Positions 1 through 8,081 of a DNA stretch of 64,000 nucleotides are shown here, in pieces. The DNA comes from Thauera linaloolentis 47Lol = DSM 12138. GTDB taxonomy: Bacteria; Pseudomonadota; Gammaproteobacteria; Burkholderiales; Rhodocyclaceae. The DNA is taken from the NCBI RefSeq assembly GCF_000310205.1, contig NZ_AMXE01000002.1, positions 62,001 to 126,000 on the forward strand, written 5' to 3'. Both the position numbers and the translations under genes were made by a program. The notes under the pieces were generated by a model, which was not told the DNA's origin, did not search any database, and worked only from the letters and a program-made list of their open reading frames with translations. How positions within the stretch are numbered: position 1 is the stretch's first letter; every line of letters begins with the position of its first letter.

Positions 1-1190
1 CCGGCGGCCACTACGAGTACGAGAACCAGCAGGATCTGGTCGACCTCAACCTCAGCGGCAACTTCAAGCTGTTCGGCCGCACGCACGAACTGCTGGTGGG
101 CGCGGACTGGCAACGTGTGACGAGCCGCTGGGTGGCTTCCACCTTCCCCGGCCACTGGAGCGATCCGGCGGATGTGCTCGACAGTGGCGGCAACTGGAAT
201 CCGGACCGCGACGTATCCCTGCGCAACCACCTGCGCTACGGCCCCTGGGGCCAGGAACAGGTCGGTGGCTACGCGGTGCTGCGCCTGCATCCCACCGATC
301 GCCTGCACGTGGTCGCCGGCGTACGCGCCAGCCGCTACGACTTCGACCAGCGCGTTTCCTCCGCGTCCTCGGCCTCGGCGCCGTGGACCACCACCTCCGA
401 TCTGCCGTTCACGCTGAAGACCAAGATCACCCCTTACGGCGGGGTGATCTACGATCTGAACGACGCGTGGTCCGCCTACCTGAGCTATGCCGGCATCTAC
501 AAGCCCCAATCGCTGATGCTCGCCGGTCCGCCGCCGGGAAGCGGCTCGCTCGATCCGGTCAAGGGCAAGAGCTACGAGGCCGGCCTGAAAGGCGAACTGT
601 ACGGCGGCCGCCTCAACGCCACGTTCAGCGTGTTCAACGTCGAACGCACCGGCACCGCCCTGCTCGACGCCCGCTATCCCTCCAACTACGACGCCTGGGC
701 CGGCAACTGCTGCTATCTGCCGCAGGGCAAGGTCACCAGCCGCGGCGTGGACGTGGAGATCGGCGGAGAACTGCTACCCGGTTGGCAGATCGCGCTGGGC
801 TATACCTACAACCGCACGCGCGACGAGAACGCCGGCAACACCTTCAGCACCATCACGCCACGCCATCTGCTCAAGCTGTCCACGGCCTACACGCTGCCGG
901 GCGACTGGTCGCGCTGGAAGGTGGGCGGCAGCGCGCACGTGCAGAGCAGGACCCTGGTCAGCGGCAGCGCCACCATCAATGGCGCCGATCGGGCCTACGA
1001 CTTCCGTGAGGGCGGCTACGCGGTGGTCAATGCCATGGTGCAGTACCGCCTGGACCCGCAGTGGACGCTGGCGCTCAACGTCAACAACCTGTTCGACCGC
1101 GAGTACTACGAGCGCATCGGCGATACCACCAACGGCAACTGGTTCGGCACGCCGCGCAGCGCCATGCTGACGCTGACCTGGCGGCAGTAG
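1..1190 (+). CDS. TonB-dependent siderophore receptor, C-terminal part (5' end outside window)
   Basis: This is an outer-membrane ferric-siderophore importer, open at the left edge. About 395 residues of the beta-barrel are visible, read in frame from base 3 to the stop at 1188-1190. Typical receptor elements are present: the barrel segment LSGNFKLFGRTHELLVGADW near the start, the YKPQS motif of siderophore receptors near base 500, and the last-strand signature NVNNLFDREYY near 1078-1110. An adjacent Cys-Cys pair (GNCCYLPQG, near 703-726) sits in what should be an outer loop. The protein ends in ...LTWRQ rather than the usual terminal Phe, so the assembly signal is atypical. The C-terminal 150 residues resemble those of the broken receptor at 17.2-18.1 kb. 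The plug and any signalling domain lie outside the window. Family is certain; the ligand cannot be told. Confidence 0.93.
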   Translation, partial: GGHYEYENQQDLVDLNLSGNFKLFGRTHELLVGADWQRVTSRWVASTFPGHWSDPADVLDSGGNWNPDRDVSLRNHLRYGPWGQEQVGGYAVLRLHPTDRLHVVAGVRASRYDFDQRVSSASSASAPWTTTSDLPFTLKTKITPYGGVIYDLNDAWSAYLSYAGIYKPQSLMLAGPPPGSGSLDPVKGKSYEAGLKGELYGGRLNATFSVFNVERTGTALLDARYPSNYDAWAGNCCYLPQGKVTSRGVDVEIGGELLPGWQIALGYTYNRTRDENAGNTFSTITPRHLLKLSTAYTLPGDWSRWKVGGSAHVQSRTLVSGSATINGADRAYDFREGGYAVVNAMVQYRLDPQWTLALNVNNLFDREYYERIGDTTNGNWFGTPRSAMLTLTWRQ

Positions 1191-1196
1191 GGCACA

Positions 1197-1215
1197 GGCG
1201 GCGGCGCCCGCCGTC
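1197..1215. terminator. weak GC hairpin between convergent genes
   Basis: CGGCGG at 1199-1204 pairs with CCGCCG at 1208-1213, extended by two more pairs. It lies just after the receptor stop and before the end of the convergent repair gene. There is no T tract on either strand, so it may only be a 3'-end stabiliser. Confidence 0.3.
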
Positions 1216-1295
1216 CTCCGCCACGTAGAATGGAAGCGCCCCACATGAGCGCGATCAGCATCCGACGCCGGCATACGAGAGGGGTGCCACGGCCT

Positions 1296-2072
1296 TCACT
1301 TGATGCTGCGCAATGCGCGCTGGCAGATGCGCCGGGTGGCGGCAACCGGTTCGTCCCGCAGCCATTGGCCGCAGAGAGCTTGCACCCAGGCGGGCTGGTC
1401 CTTTGCCGCGTCGTTGAGCCAGTTCGCCACCGAGTCCTGCACATAGGCCGACGGATCGGCGCGTAGCGGCAGAAGAATCGGCAGGCCGCGCTCGGGACGA
1501 AGCTTCAGCGCCGCGATGTGGGCGCACCACACACCGCGCGGGCGCAGTGCCTCGCTGGCGAAGCGGCGCAGGCGCTCGGATGGCGACGCCGTCCACGCCG
1601 CCAAGAGCTCGATGGCACCATCCAGTTCCCGCGCCAGATGCGGGCGCACGGCCATCCAGGCCCACTCGCGCACGCCGAAGTGCGCGTCGTCCGCCAAGGG
1701 CCGGATGGCGGTCAGCCGGGCGGGCAGATCCAGCCCCGGTTGCATGCCGATCATGAAGCAGGCCCAGCCGCGCACGGTGTCCGACCCATGTTCCCGGCAG
1801 CGGTCGATGCCGTTCTCCCCCAAAGCCTGCAGCAGCACTTCGCCGATGCCCGCCATCCGCTTGACGATGCCAAGCCCGCAGGCGGCCTCGGCGACATCCA
1901 GCGCCTGTGCCGGCAGGCCGGGAAAGGCCATGCGCAACAGCCGGCCGTGGTCGAGCGCCAGGCATTCGGCCAAGGTGGCGCTCTGTATTTCACCGCTCGA
2001 CAAGGCATGCAGCACGTCCGCCGGGATGTCCGCCGTCCGGGTCGCGCCCTTGCGTGAAGCCTGTGCGCTCAT
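1296..2072 (-). CDS. HEAT-repeat DNA alkylation repair protein (AlkC/AlkD-like)
   Basis: A 258-residue all-helical protein. The C-terminal half carries features of the AlkC/AlkD family of HEAT-like DNA glycosylases: RFASEALRPRGVW (about residues 170-183) followed by DPSAYVQDSVANWLNDAAKD (about 206-225). These proteins remove N3- or N7-alkylated bases without base flipping. No signal peptide or membrane segment is seen. Its start overlaps the stop of the MarR gene upstream by the four bases ATGA (2069-2072), so the two are translationally coupled and probably induced together. AlkC is somewhat more likely than AlkD from the RPR and NWLND motifs. The exact substrate is inference. Confidence 0.8.
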   Translation of the reverse strand: MSAQASRKGATRTADIPADVLHALSSGEIQSATLAECLALDHGRLLRMAFPGLPAQALDVAEAACGLGIVKRMAGIGEVLLQALGENGIDRCREHGSDTVRGWACFMIGMQPGLDLPARLTAIRPLADDAHFGVREWAWMAVRPHLARELDGAIELLAAWTASPSERLRRFASEALRPRGVWCAHIAALKLRPERGLPILLPLRADPSAYVQDSVANWLNDAAKDQPAWVQALCGQWLRDEPVAATRRICQRALRSIK

Positions 2073-2590
2073 GCCGCTCTCCCTGCGTTGCCCGCATCCA
2101 GGTTATCCGCCACCTTAGCGAGCAGTGCCGCCAGTTGCCCACGCTCGTCTGTCGACAGCTTGCCGAACAGGCCGGCGATCCAGCGGCTGTGCTCGTCGAA
2201 CAGCCGTCTCGCCATCAGGCTGCCCTTCGCCGTCAGCCGGATGCGCAAGGCACGGCGATCGCCGGGGTCTGCATGGCGCTCGACCAGGGCATCGCGCTCC
2301 AGGCCATCGAGCAGCCCCGTGACGGTGGCGCGGGTAACGCCGGCCTGCTCCGCCAGCACGTTCGGAGCCAGTCCACCGCGTGCGGAATCGAGCAGGAACA
2401 GCAGCACGAAGCGGCCTTCCGACAAACCATGAGGCGCCAGTCGCGAGGCGCAGTCGCGGTCGATTGCCGCAGTCAGCGAAAGTGCCTGGAAACACAGGCG
2501 GATGCCGTCCACATCGGGCAGTCCGCGGCGCTGCGCTTCTCCCAGAAGCGCCTGGTATTTCTGTTCAAGATCCATAATTGAGGCCGGCAT
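2069..2590 (-). CDS. MarR-family transcriptional regulator
   Basis: A 173-residue winged-helix regulator. The recognition region reads VLAEQAGVTRATVTGLLDGL, followed by the wing with the conserved D-x-R motif (HADPGDRRALRIRLT), as in MarR/SlyA/EmrR proteins that respond to small phenolic ligands. The longest ATG start is 2590; an in-frame ATG at 2575 (MDLEQKY) is equally possible, and neither has a clear ribosome binding site. A palindrome at 2593-2613 touches the start and is a natural autoregulatory site. It is first in a two-gene unit with the alkylation-repair gene, an unusual pairing for a MarR protein. Confidence 0.9.
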   Translation of the reverse strand: MPASIMDLEQKYQALLGEAQRRGLPDVDGIRLCFQALSLTAAIDRDCASRLAPHGLSEGRFVLLFLLDSARGGLAPNVLAEQAGVTRATVTGLLDGLERDALVERHADPGDRRALRIRLTAKGSLMARRLFDEHSRWIAGLFGKLSTDERGQLAALLAKVADNLDAGNAGRAA

Positions 2591-2592
2591 AT

Positions 2593-2613
2593 AATATGGC
2601 GACTAATCATATT
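2593..2613. promoter_or_regulatory. candidate MarR operator
   Basis: Inverted repeat AATATG-N9-CATATT, AT-rich in a GC-rich background, immediately upstream of the marR-type start. On the minus strand TATTAT (2596-2591) inside it could be a -10 box, in which case the regulator would block its own promoter. Inferred from position and symmetry. Confidence 0.45.
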
Positions 2614-2699
2614 GCGGATACGCTGTGGGGGAAAGGGCCCGCAACACAAGCACGTGCTCTGCGCCGCGCGCCGGCATTGACCCCCGGCACCACACATCG

Positions 2700-2718
2700 G
2701 AGAATGAGAAACATTCTT
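2700..2718 (+). promoter_or_regulatory. Fur-box-like site upstream of the first ECF sigma gene
   Basis: The 19 bases GAGAATGAGAAACATTCTT match 14 of 19 positions of the classical Fur box; the core is TGAGAA-N3-TTCT. It lies 61 bases before the GTG start of the sigma factor, where repression by Fe-Fur would be expected. The same core recurs upstream of the other two sigma genes. Confidence 0.7.
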
Positions 2719-2778
2719 AACGGCCAGCTACGTCCGCCACCAGCGTCCCAGCCAGAGCCCCACTTCCCGGAGCCCCGC

Positions 2779-3300
2779 GTGAGTACCGCTGCCCGTCCCG
2801 ATCCGCTCGACACGCTTTATCGCGACCACCACGGCTGGCTGCAGGGGTGGCTCAAGCGCAAGCTGGGCAATGCCGGCGATGCGGCCGACCTGACGCAGGA
2901 CACCTTCCTGCGCTTGATGTGCTCGCGCGAAGACACGCCAGAGCGCCAGGCCGGCTGGAAGCTTCGCGAGCCGCGTGCCTATCTGTCGGTGGTGGCCAAC
3001 CGATTGGTGGCCAATCTGTACCGCCGCCGAAGCCTCGAAGCCGCCTGGCTGGAAGCCCTGGCGCAGCAGCCCGAAGCCCTGATGCCGTCACCCGAGGAGC
3101 ATCTGCTCATCCTCGAAGCGCTGAACGAACTCGATGCCCTGCTCGACGGTCTGCCGCCCAAGGTCCGCGCGGCCTTCCTGCTGGCCCAGATCGAAGGCCT
3201 GGGCTACGCTGAAATCGCCGTGCGCCTTGAGCTCTCGGAGCGCTCGGTCAAACGCTACATGGTGCAGGCCATGGCACGCTGCATCGTGCTCGCGCCATGA
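2779..3300 (+). CDS. FecI-type ECF RNA polymerase sigma factor (set 1)
   Basis: A 173-residue sigma-70 family extracytoplasmic-function factor. It should direct transcription of the receptor at 4362 once the receptor signals through FecR. Region 2 is visible as YRDHHGWLQGWLKRKLG...DAADLTQDTFLRL (residues about 13-45), and region 4 as LGYAEIAVRLELSERSVKRY with its helix-turn-helix. The reading frame is open much further upstream, but the first residue fitting the family is the GTG at 2779. CGGAG stands 6 bases before it, and the longer frame would run through the Fur box. Its stop overlaps the start of the FecR gene (ATGA). Confidence 0.92.
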   Translation: MSTAARPDPLDTLYRDHHGWLQGWLKRKLGNAGDAADLTQDTFLRLMCSREDTPERQAGWKLREPRAYLSVVANRLVANLYRRRSLEAAWLEALAQQPEALMPSPEEHLLILEALNELDALLDGLPPKVRAAFLLAQIEGLGYAEIAVRLELSERSVKRYMVQAMARCIVLAP

Positions 3301-4274
3301 ATGCCCCGGCACACGTCTCCCCCATGGACGAGCGCATCGCCATTGCCGCAGCGGAGTGGTATTTCCGCCTCCAGGAAGGCGCCTCACCGGACGAGCAGAC
3401 CGCCTGCGCCGCCTGGCGCGCGGCCGACCCACGCCACGAACTGGCCTGGCAGCGCGCCGAACAGCTGGGCAAGACCCTGGCCGGCCTGCCGCCGCAACTC
3501 GCCCTGCCCACCCTCAACCGCAAGCGCGCCAACGGCCGCCGCAACGCCGCCAAGGCCCTGGCGCTGCTGCTGTGCGCCGCGCCGGCCGGCTGGCTGGCGT
3601 GGAACAGCCAACCGGCCCGCGAACGGCTCGCCGAACACCGCACCGCCACCGGCCAGCGGCGCGAGATCACCCTGGCCGACGGCACCCGGCTGCACCTCAA
3701 TACCGCCTCGGCGGTGGACGTGCGCTACGACGCCCACGCCCGCGTGCTGCAACTGCACGCCGGCGAAATCCTGGTCGACACCGCCCTGGACTCCTACAAC
3801 CCGCCCCGCCCGCTGCGCGTGGAAACCCGCCACGGCGCCGCACACGCGCTGGGCACCCGCTTCACGCTCCGCCAGGAAGCCGATCACACCCGGGTGAGCG
3901 TCCTGGCCGGCGCGGTGCGCATCCAGCCCGCCGGCAGCCAGGAACACCTCATCCTGCAACCCGGCCAGCAGGCCCGCTTCACCCAAACCACCCCCGGCAC
4001 CCCGCAGGACGCCGACCCGCAGGGCGCGGAGTGGACGCGCGGCCTGCTGATCGCCCGCAACATGCGCCTCGGCGACTTTGCCGCCGAACTGGCGCGCCAC
4101 CGCGCCGGCCTGCTGCGCTGCGATCCGGCGGTGGCCGACCAGCGCATCTCCGGCGCCTTCCAGTTGGACGACACGGACGCCATCCTGGCCAGCCTGCCCC
4201 GGGCCATCCCGATACAGGTGCACTACCGCAGCCGCTACTGGGTCACGCTGACCCCGGCCGGCACCAGGCACTGA
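3297..4274 (+). CDS. FecR-type anti-sigma/sigma-activating membrane regulator (set 1)
   Basis: A 325-residue single-pass inner-membrane protein. It holds or activates its ECF sigma on the cytoplasmic side and contacts the receptor's N-terminal domain in the periplasm. Order of parts: an N-terminal DUF4880-like region (AAEWYFRLQEGASPDEQTAC, about residues 18-37), a membrane segment at about 84-102 preceded by Arg-Arg (81-82), the FecR domain (ITLADGTRLHLNTASAVDV, about 124-142), and a C-terminal domain ending with RSRYWVTL. The Arg-Arg before the membrane helix fits Tat-dependent insertion, known for E. coli FecR. The start overlaps the sigma stop. The tail overlaps the -35-like part of the receptor promoter (4273-4306). 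Confidence 0.93.
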   Translation: MNAPAHVSPMDERIAIAAAEWYFRLQEGASPDEQTACAAWRAADPRHELAWQRAEQLGKTLAGLPPQLALPTLNRKRANGRRNAAKALALLLCAAPAGWLAWNSQPARERLAEHRTATGQRREITLADGTRLHLNTASAVDVRYDAHARVLQLHAGEILVDTALDSYNPPRPLRVETRHGAAHALGTRFTLRQEADHTRVSVLAGAVRIQPAGSQEHLILQPGQQARFTQTTPGTPQDADPQGAEWTRGLLIARNMRLGDFAAELARHRAGLLRCDPAVADQRISGAFQLDDTDAILASLPRAIPIQVHYRSRYWVTLTPAGTRH

Positions 4275-4306
4275 AAAAAATTTTCTGCGCGCTGTCCCTT
4301 TTCGCG
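4273..4306 (+). promoter_or_regulatory. putative FecI-type promoter of receptor 1
   Basis: GAAAAA (4273-4278), 20 bases, then TTTTCGCG (4299-4306), ending 56 bases before the receptor ATG. The same bipartite element precedes all four receptors whose upstream region is in the window. Its upstream box overlaps the last codon of the FecR gene. Confidence 0.55.
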
Positions 4307-4361
4307 GTGCTCGCGTGTGAATGAACGGAAACCCTTTCATCCACACACAGGAAACACCGCA

Positions 4362-6866
4362 ATGCACCAAGCACACGGGCCCGCCTGCCCCACCCGGCTC
4401 ACCCGCTCCGCACACGCCGTCCGCCACGCTCTGCTGGCGCTGACGTTGCTTACCGCTGGCAGCAGCGTCTTCAGTACCCCGGCCAGCGCCGCCGACACCC
4501 GACCCACGGCCGGCCAGGGCCGCATCGCCTACGACCTCGCCGCCGGACCGCTGGAACAGGTGCTCACCGCATTCGCCGCGCGCGCCGGCATCAGCCTCAC
4601 CATCCCGCCCGCGCTCGTCGCCGGCAAGGCCAGCAACGGCCTGCAAGGCAGCTACGCCATCGAGGACGGACTCGCCCGCATTCTCGCCGGCTCCGGCCTC
4701 GAAGCCAGCGGCAGCGGCCGGGCCTATGTGGTCACCGCCCGCCCCGGCGGCGAGGTGCGGCTGGCGCCGGTGACCGTCACCGCGCAAGGCAACCGCGGCG
4801 GTGCGACGGAAGGCACCGGCCGCTACACCCCGGCCGGCCCCATCGGCACCGCGACCCCGCTGGGTCTGACGGTCAGGGAAACACCGCAGTCGGTCAGCGT
4901 GGTGACCAAGCAGCGCATGGATGATCAGGGGCTGACAACGGTGTCACAGGTCATGGCGCAGGTGCCGGGCATCACCCAGTATTCGCTCGGCACTGAGCGG
5001 GCCGGTTTCAACGCGCGCGGCTACGCGATCGACAACTATCAGTTGGATGGCGTGAACACCGCTTCCCATAACGAAGGGCTGGCATCACAAGCCTCCCAGA
5101 GCGCGGCCGACATGGCCATCTATGATCGCATCGAGGTACTGCGCGGCGCCTCAGGCCTGATGAGCGGCGCCGGCGATCCGTCGGGTACCATCAACATGGT
5201 GCGCAAGAAACCGACCGCCGAATTCCAGGGAGCCATCGAAGGGAGCCTGGGCTCGTGGCGCAACAAACGCGGGATGCTGGACTTGTCCGGCCCGGTCAAC
5301 CAAGGGCGCAGCCTGCGCGGCCGTTTCGTCGCCGCATGGCAGGACGGCGACAGCTTCATCGACCACTACGGCAACGAGAAAAAAGTATTCTACGGTGTGC
5401 TGGAAGCCGATCTGACGGACAGCACTCGCCTCACCGTGGGCGTCGAGCACCAGCGCGGCGAAACGCAGGGTTCTTTCGCCTACCTCGGTTTTCCCTTGTG
5501 GTACAGCAACGGCGCACGGACGGACCTGCCACGCGCCTTCAGTCCCGCCAGCCGCGACAATCGCTTCGACAGCCGGACCACGGCCGCCTTCGCCACGCTG
5601 GACCAGGCACTGGGCGGCAACTGGAGGCTCAAGGTATCCGCCAACCGTCTGCGCTCATCGCAGTTGGAGGAAGCGATCTACCTCAGCAGCAATTCCAGCT
5701 TCGCAGACCCTGTGACTGGCGATGGCCTTTCACTCAACGCAGACCGCCGCAACCACCGTCTGGAGATCGACAGCCTCGACGTGAACGTACGCGGCCCGCT
5801 GTCCCTGTTCGGCCGGCAGCACGATCTGGTGTTTGGCGCCGACTACCAGGATTTCACCAACTACACCAAAGGCAGCTTCGACGAAAGCGGACGATACGGC
5901 GCAGCAAATCTGCACACCTGGGACCGTTCCGGTACGGGACAGTATGAAGAAACTTTCGTTACGTTCGACAACCCGAGGCGGCAGAAGAGCCTGTATGCTG
6001 CGGGCCGCTTCCAGTTGAGCGACCGGCTCAGGCTCATCGCCGGGACCAAGGTCTTCAGCTACGACTCGAACGCCATCACGCAGAACATCGCCGGTTATTA
6101 CAGCGCCACACCGGCCTCCGAAAACAGCGTATGGACGCCCTACGGCGGGCTGGTCTACGACATCGACGGTACGCACACGGCCTACGCGAGCTATTCGACC
6201 ATCTACAAACCCCAGACCGCTCAGGATCGATACGGTGCGCTGCTCGACCCACGCGAGGGCGCAAACCATGAAATTGGCCTCAAGAGCGGCTGGCTCGGCG
6301 GCCGGCTAAACAGCGCCGTGGCGCTGTACGAGATCAGGCAGGACAACCTGTCCGAGTCCGACCCCGGCTACTTCGTCCCCGGTACCACGAACCGAGCCTC
6401 TCGCGCCGTCAAAGGTGCCAAAACCCGAGGTGTCGATGTCGAAGTTTCTGGCGCCCTGACCCATAACTGGAATATCTCGGCCTCGTGGACCTACAGCGAG
6501 ACGGAAAACGCCAAGGGCGAACGCATCCGCACCATCTTCCCGCGCCACCTAGCTAAGCTGTGGACCACCTATCGCCTGCCCGGCGAGCTCAACAGCCTGA
6601 CCGTGGGCGGCGGCGTGAACTGGCAGAGCAAAGTGTATTCGACAGTCAGCGCCTGGCAGATCGGCCGCAATCTGTACTGGGAGCAGAAGCCGTACAGCGT
6701 TGTCAGCCTGATGGCGCGCTACGACTTCGACGACCAGTTGTCGGCCACGCTGAACGTCAACAACGTGTTCGACAAGAAGTACATCGCCTCGGTATCCGAC
6801 TGGTGGTACTCCGGCATGTACGGCGCGCCGCGTAGCGTGGCGCTGAATCTGCGTTACAACTTCTGA
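4362..6866 (+). CDS. TonB-dependent siderophore receptor with signalling domain (set 1)
   Basis: An 834-residue outer-membrane receptor of the FpvA/FoxA type. The ATG at 4362 is chosen because AGGAA precedes it and it begins a signal peptide (hydrophobic ALLALTLLTAGSSVF, cleavage near ASA-A). A GTG 45 bases upstream lacks these. After the signal peptide comes the secretin/TonB N-terminal signalling domain (YDLAAGPLEQVLTAFAARAG...GLARILAGSGLEA), then a TonB box (APVTVTA), the plug (RETPQSVSVVTKQRMDDQGL) and a barrel ending in NLRYNF with the normal terminal Phe. The signalling domain marks it as a transducer that controls its own synthesis through the FecR and sigma genes just upstream. Substrate unknown. 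Confidence 0.95.
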   Translation: MHQAHGPACPTRLTRSAHAVRHALLALTLLTAGSSVFSTPASAADTRPTAGQGRIAYDLAAGPLEQVLTAFAARAGISLTIPPALVAGKASNGLQGSYAIEDGLARILAGSGLEASGSGRAYVVTARPGGEVRLAPVTVTAQGNRGGATEGTGRYTPAGPIGTATPLGLTVRETPQSVSVVTKQRMDDQGLTTVSQVMAQVPGITQYSLGTERAGFNARGYAIDNYQLDGVNTASHNEGLASQASQSAADMAIYDRIEVLRGASGLMSGAGDPSGTINMVRKKPTAEFQGAIEGSLGSWRNKRGMLDLSGPVNQGRSLRGRFVAAWQDGDSFIDHYGNEKKVFYGVLEADLTDSTRLTVGVEHQRGETQGSFAYLGFPLWYSNGARTDLPRAFSPASRDNRFDSRTTAAFATLDQALGGNWRLKVSANRLRSSQLEEAIYLSSNSSFADPVTGDGLSLNADRRNHRLEIDSLDVNVRGPLSLFGRQHDLVFGADYQDFTNYTKGSFDESGRYGAANLHTWDRSGTGQYEETFVTFDNPRRQKSLYAAGRFQLSDRLRLIAGTKVFSYDSNAITQNIAGYYSATPASENSVWTPYGGLVYDIDGTHTAYASYSTIYKPQTAQDRYGALLDPREGANHEIGLKSGWLGGRLNSAVALYEIRQDNLSESDPGYFVPGTTNRASRAVKGAKTRGVDVEVSGALTHNWNISASWTYSETENAKGERIRTIFPRHLAKLWTTYRLPGELNSLTVGGGVNWQSKVYSTVSAWQIGRNLYWEQKPYSVVSLMARYDFDDQLSATLNVNNVFDKKYIASVSDWWYSGMYGAPRSVALNLRYNF

Positions 6867-6883
6867 CCGACATACGCGGCACT

Positions 6884-6923
6884 CCCTTGACGGGTTTCTC
6901 ACCAACGTGAAGCCCGTCAAGGG
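6884..6923 (+). terminator. hairpin after receptor 1
   Basis: CCCTTGACGGG (6884-6894) pairs perfectly with CCCGTCAAGGG (6913-6923) across an 18-base loop, 17 bases after the receptor stop. There is no T run, so it may act as an mRNA 3' stabiliser or a non-canonical terminator. Confidence 0.5.
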
Positions 6924-7002
6924 TCACACTGCCGCACTTACAAATCCGCACCCGCCCCCCTGCAGACGCCCGCGCCGGCTCCGGCGCCACATCCCGGCAC
7001 TA

Positions 7003-7425
7003 CTACGGCCCCGGCGCTTTCTCCATCCGCTCCAGCGTATACAGCTCCCCCACCGGGCAACTCACCGGGCGCCCCGCGTCGCGCGCCAGGATGCGCTCCA
7101 TGCGGCTGAAGGTGCCCGCCGTGGTGGTGTAGCCGATGCGGTCCGCCCAGGCCAGTTCCGGGCATGGCGACGTGAACTTCACCAGGTAGACGCGTCCGGG
7201 GCCGTCGTCGATCTGGATGTGATGCTCGTCGATGTAGCTCCAGCCGGACAAGGCGAACGACGGCAGCGAGCGAAGCGTCTCGCCCAGCCGATAGCCGCGC
7301 TGCTGCAGCGCCTGGGCGAGATCGACGGGCCCGTCGGCCTTCTCCATCGACGTGCAGGCAGACGACAGCACCAGCAGGACCGCGGCGGCGGCCCTGCCGG
7401 CGCGGATCGGGAAGCTCGTACGCAT
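7003..7425 (-). CDS. small lipoprotein, DUF6491-like
   Basis: A 140-residue protein starting at MRTSFPIRAG, with a signal peptide and lipobox LSSAC, so probably an exported lipid-anchored protein. The mature part holds a compact domain (GWSYIDEHHIQIDD...VYLVKFTSPCPELAWADRIGY...PVSCPVGELYTLERM) resembling DUF6491 proteins, with two cysteines that could form a disulfide. Function is unknown. The frame is open further upstream to 7530, but only the start at 7425 gives a sensible leader. It lies between two receptor sets, convergent with receptor 1 and divergent from sigma gene 2, sharing the intergenic Fur-like palindrome. An iron link is inference from position only. Confidence 0.7.
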   Translation of the reverse strand: MRTSFPIRAGRAAAAVLLVLSSACTSMEKADGPVDLAQALQQRGYRLGETLRSLPSFALSGWSYIDEHHIQIDDGPGRVYLVKFTSPCPELAWADRIGYTTTAGTFSRMERILARDAGRPVSCPVGELYTLERMEKAPGP

Positions 7426-7496
7426 TTCCGCGCTCCTTTGCGTCGGCCGCCCGGTGTTCGACCTGGCAGCCGTTTGACGCTTCTGTTCAAAACATG

Positions 7497-7517
7497 AAAA
7501 ATGAGAAGCTTTCTCAA
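7497..7517. promoter_or_regulatory. Fur-box-like palindrome upstream of the second ECF sigma gene
   Basis: The core TGAGAA-GCT-TTCTCA (7502-7516) matches 10 of 14 informative positions of the 7-1-7 Fur consensus and is almost perfectly symmetric. It lies 54 bases before the TTG start of the sigma gene and about 75 bases upstream of the divergent lipoprotein, so it could serve both. Confidence 0.7.
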
Positions 7518-7570
7518 TTATAGCCAGCAATGCCTAGACGGCTCAGCCAGCGCCTGCCCGGAGCCTCCGT

Positions 7571-8080
7571 TTGAGCACCGCCATTCCACCTTCGGACCGC
7601 CTCTTCGCCGAACTCTATGCCGACCACCACGGCTGGCTCAACGGCTGGCTGCGACGCAAGCTGGGCAATCAGTTCGACGCCGCCGACCTGGCCCAGGATA
7701 CCTTCCTGCGCGTGCTGGCCTCCCGCAACGCGGCAGCGATCGAAGAACCGCGCAAGTACCTGGCCACCATCGCGAACGGCTTGGTCGTCGACCGCTTCCG
7801 CCGCCTGAGCATCGAAGAGGCCTGGCTGGAAACCCTCGCTGCCCGGCCCGAACCGCTGGCGGTGTCGCCGGAAACCCGCGCCCTGATCCTCGAAACCCTG
7901 GTCGCCATCGACCGCATGCTCGACCAGCTCGACACGCGCGCGCGGGAGATCTTCCTGCTCGCGAAGTTCGAGGGCTTGACGTATGCGGCAATCGGCAAGC
8001 AGCTCGGAGTCTCGGTAACCACCGTCAAGAAGCACCTGGCCCGCGCCCTGGCGCAATGCCTGATCCTGAGCGAGAGCTGA
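7571..8080 (+). CDS. FecI-type ECF RNA polymerase sigma factor (set 2)
   Basis: A 169-residue ECF sigma. Region 2 is seen in LYADHHGWLNGWLRRKLG...DAADLAQDTFLRVL and region 4 in LTYAAIGKQLGVSVTTVKKH. The best start is the TTG at 7571: CCGGAG ends 7-8 bases before it, and the residues that follow (MSTAIPPSDRLFAELY) fit the family. No in-frame ATG fits. The FecR gene begins one base after the stop, so the two should be co-translated. Non-ATG starts (GTG, TTG) on two of the three sigma genes may hold their synthesis low. It presumably recognises the shared promoter element found before the receptors. Confidence 0.92.
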   Translation: MSTAIPPSDRLFAELYADHHGWLNGWLRRKLGNQFDAADLAQDTFLRVLASRNAAAIEEPRKYLATIANGLVVDRFRRLSIEEAWLETLAARPEPLAVSPETRALILETLVAIDRMLDQLDTRAREIFLLAKFEGLTYAAIGKQLGVSVTTVKKHLARALAQCLILSES

Positions 8081-8081
8081 G

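Noticed and set aside
2578-2778. N-terminal extension of sigma factor 1 to 240 residues
   Set aside because: It would cover the Fur box and its sequence is unlike the family; GTG at 2779 has a ribosome binding site.
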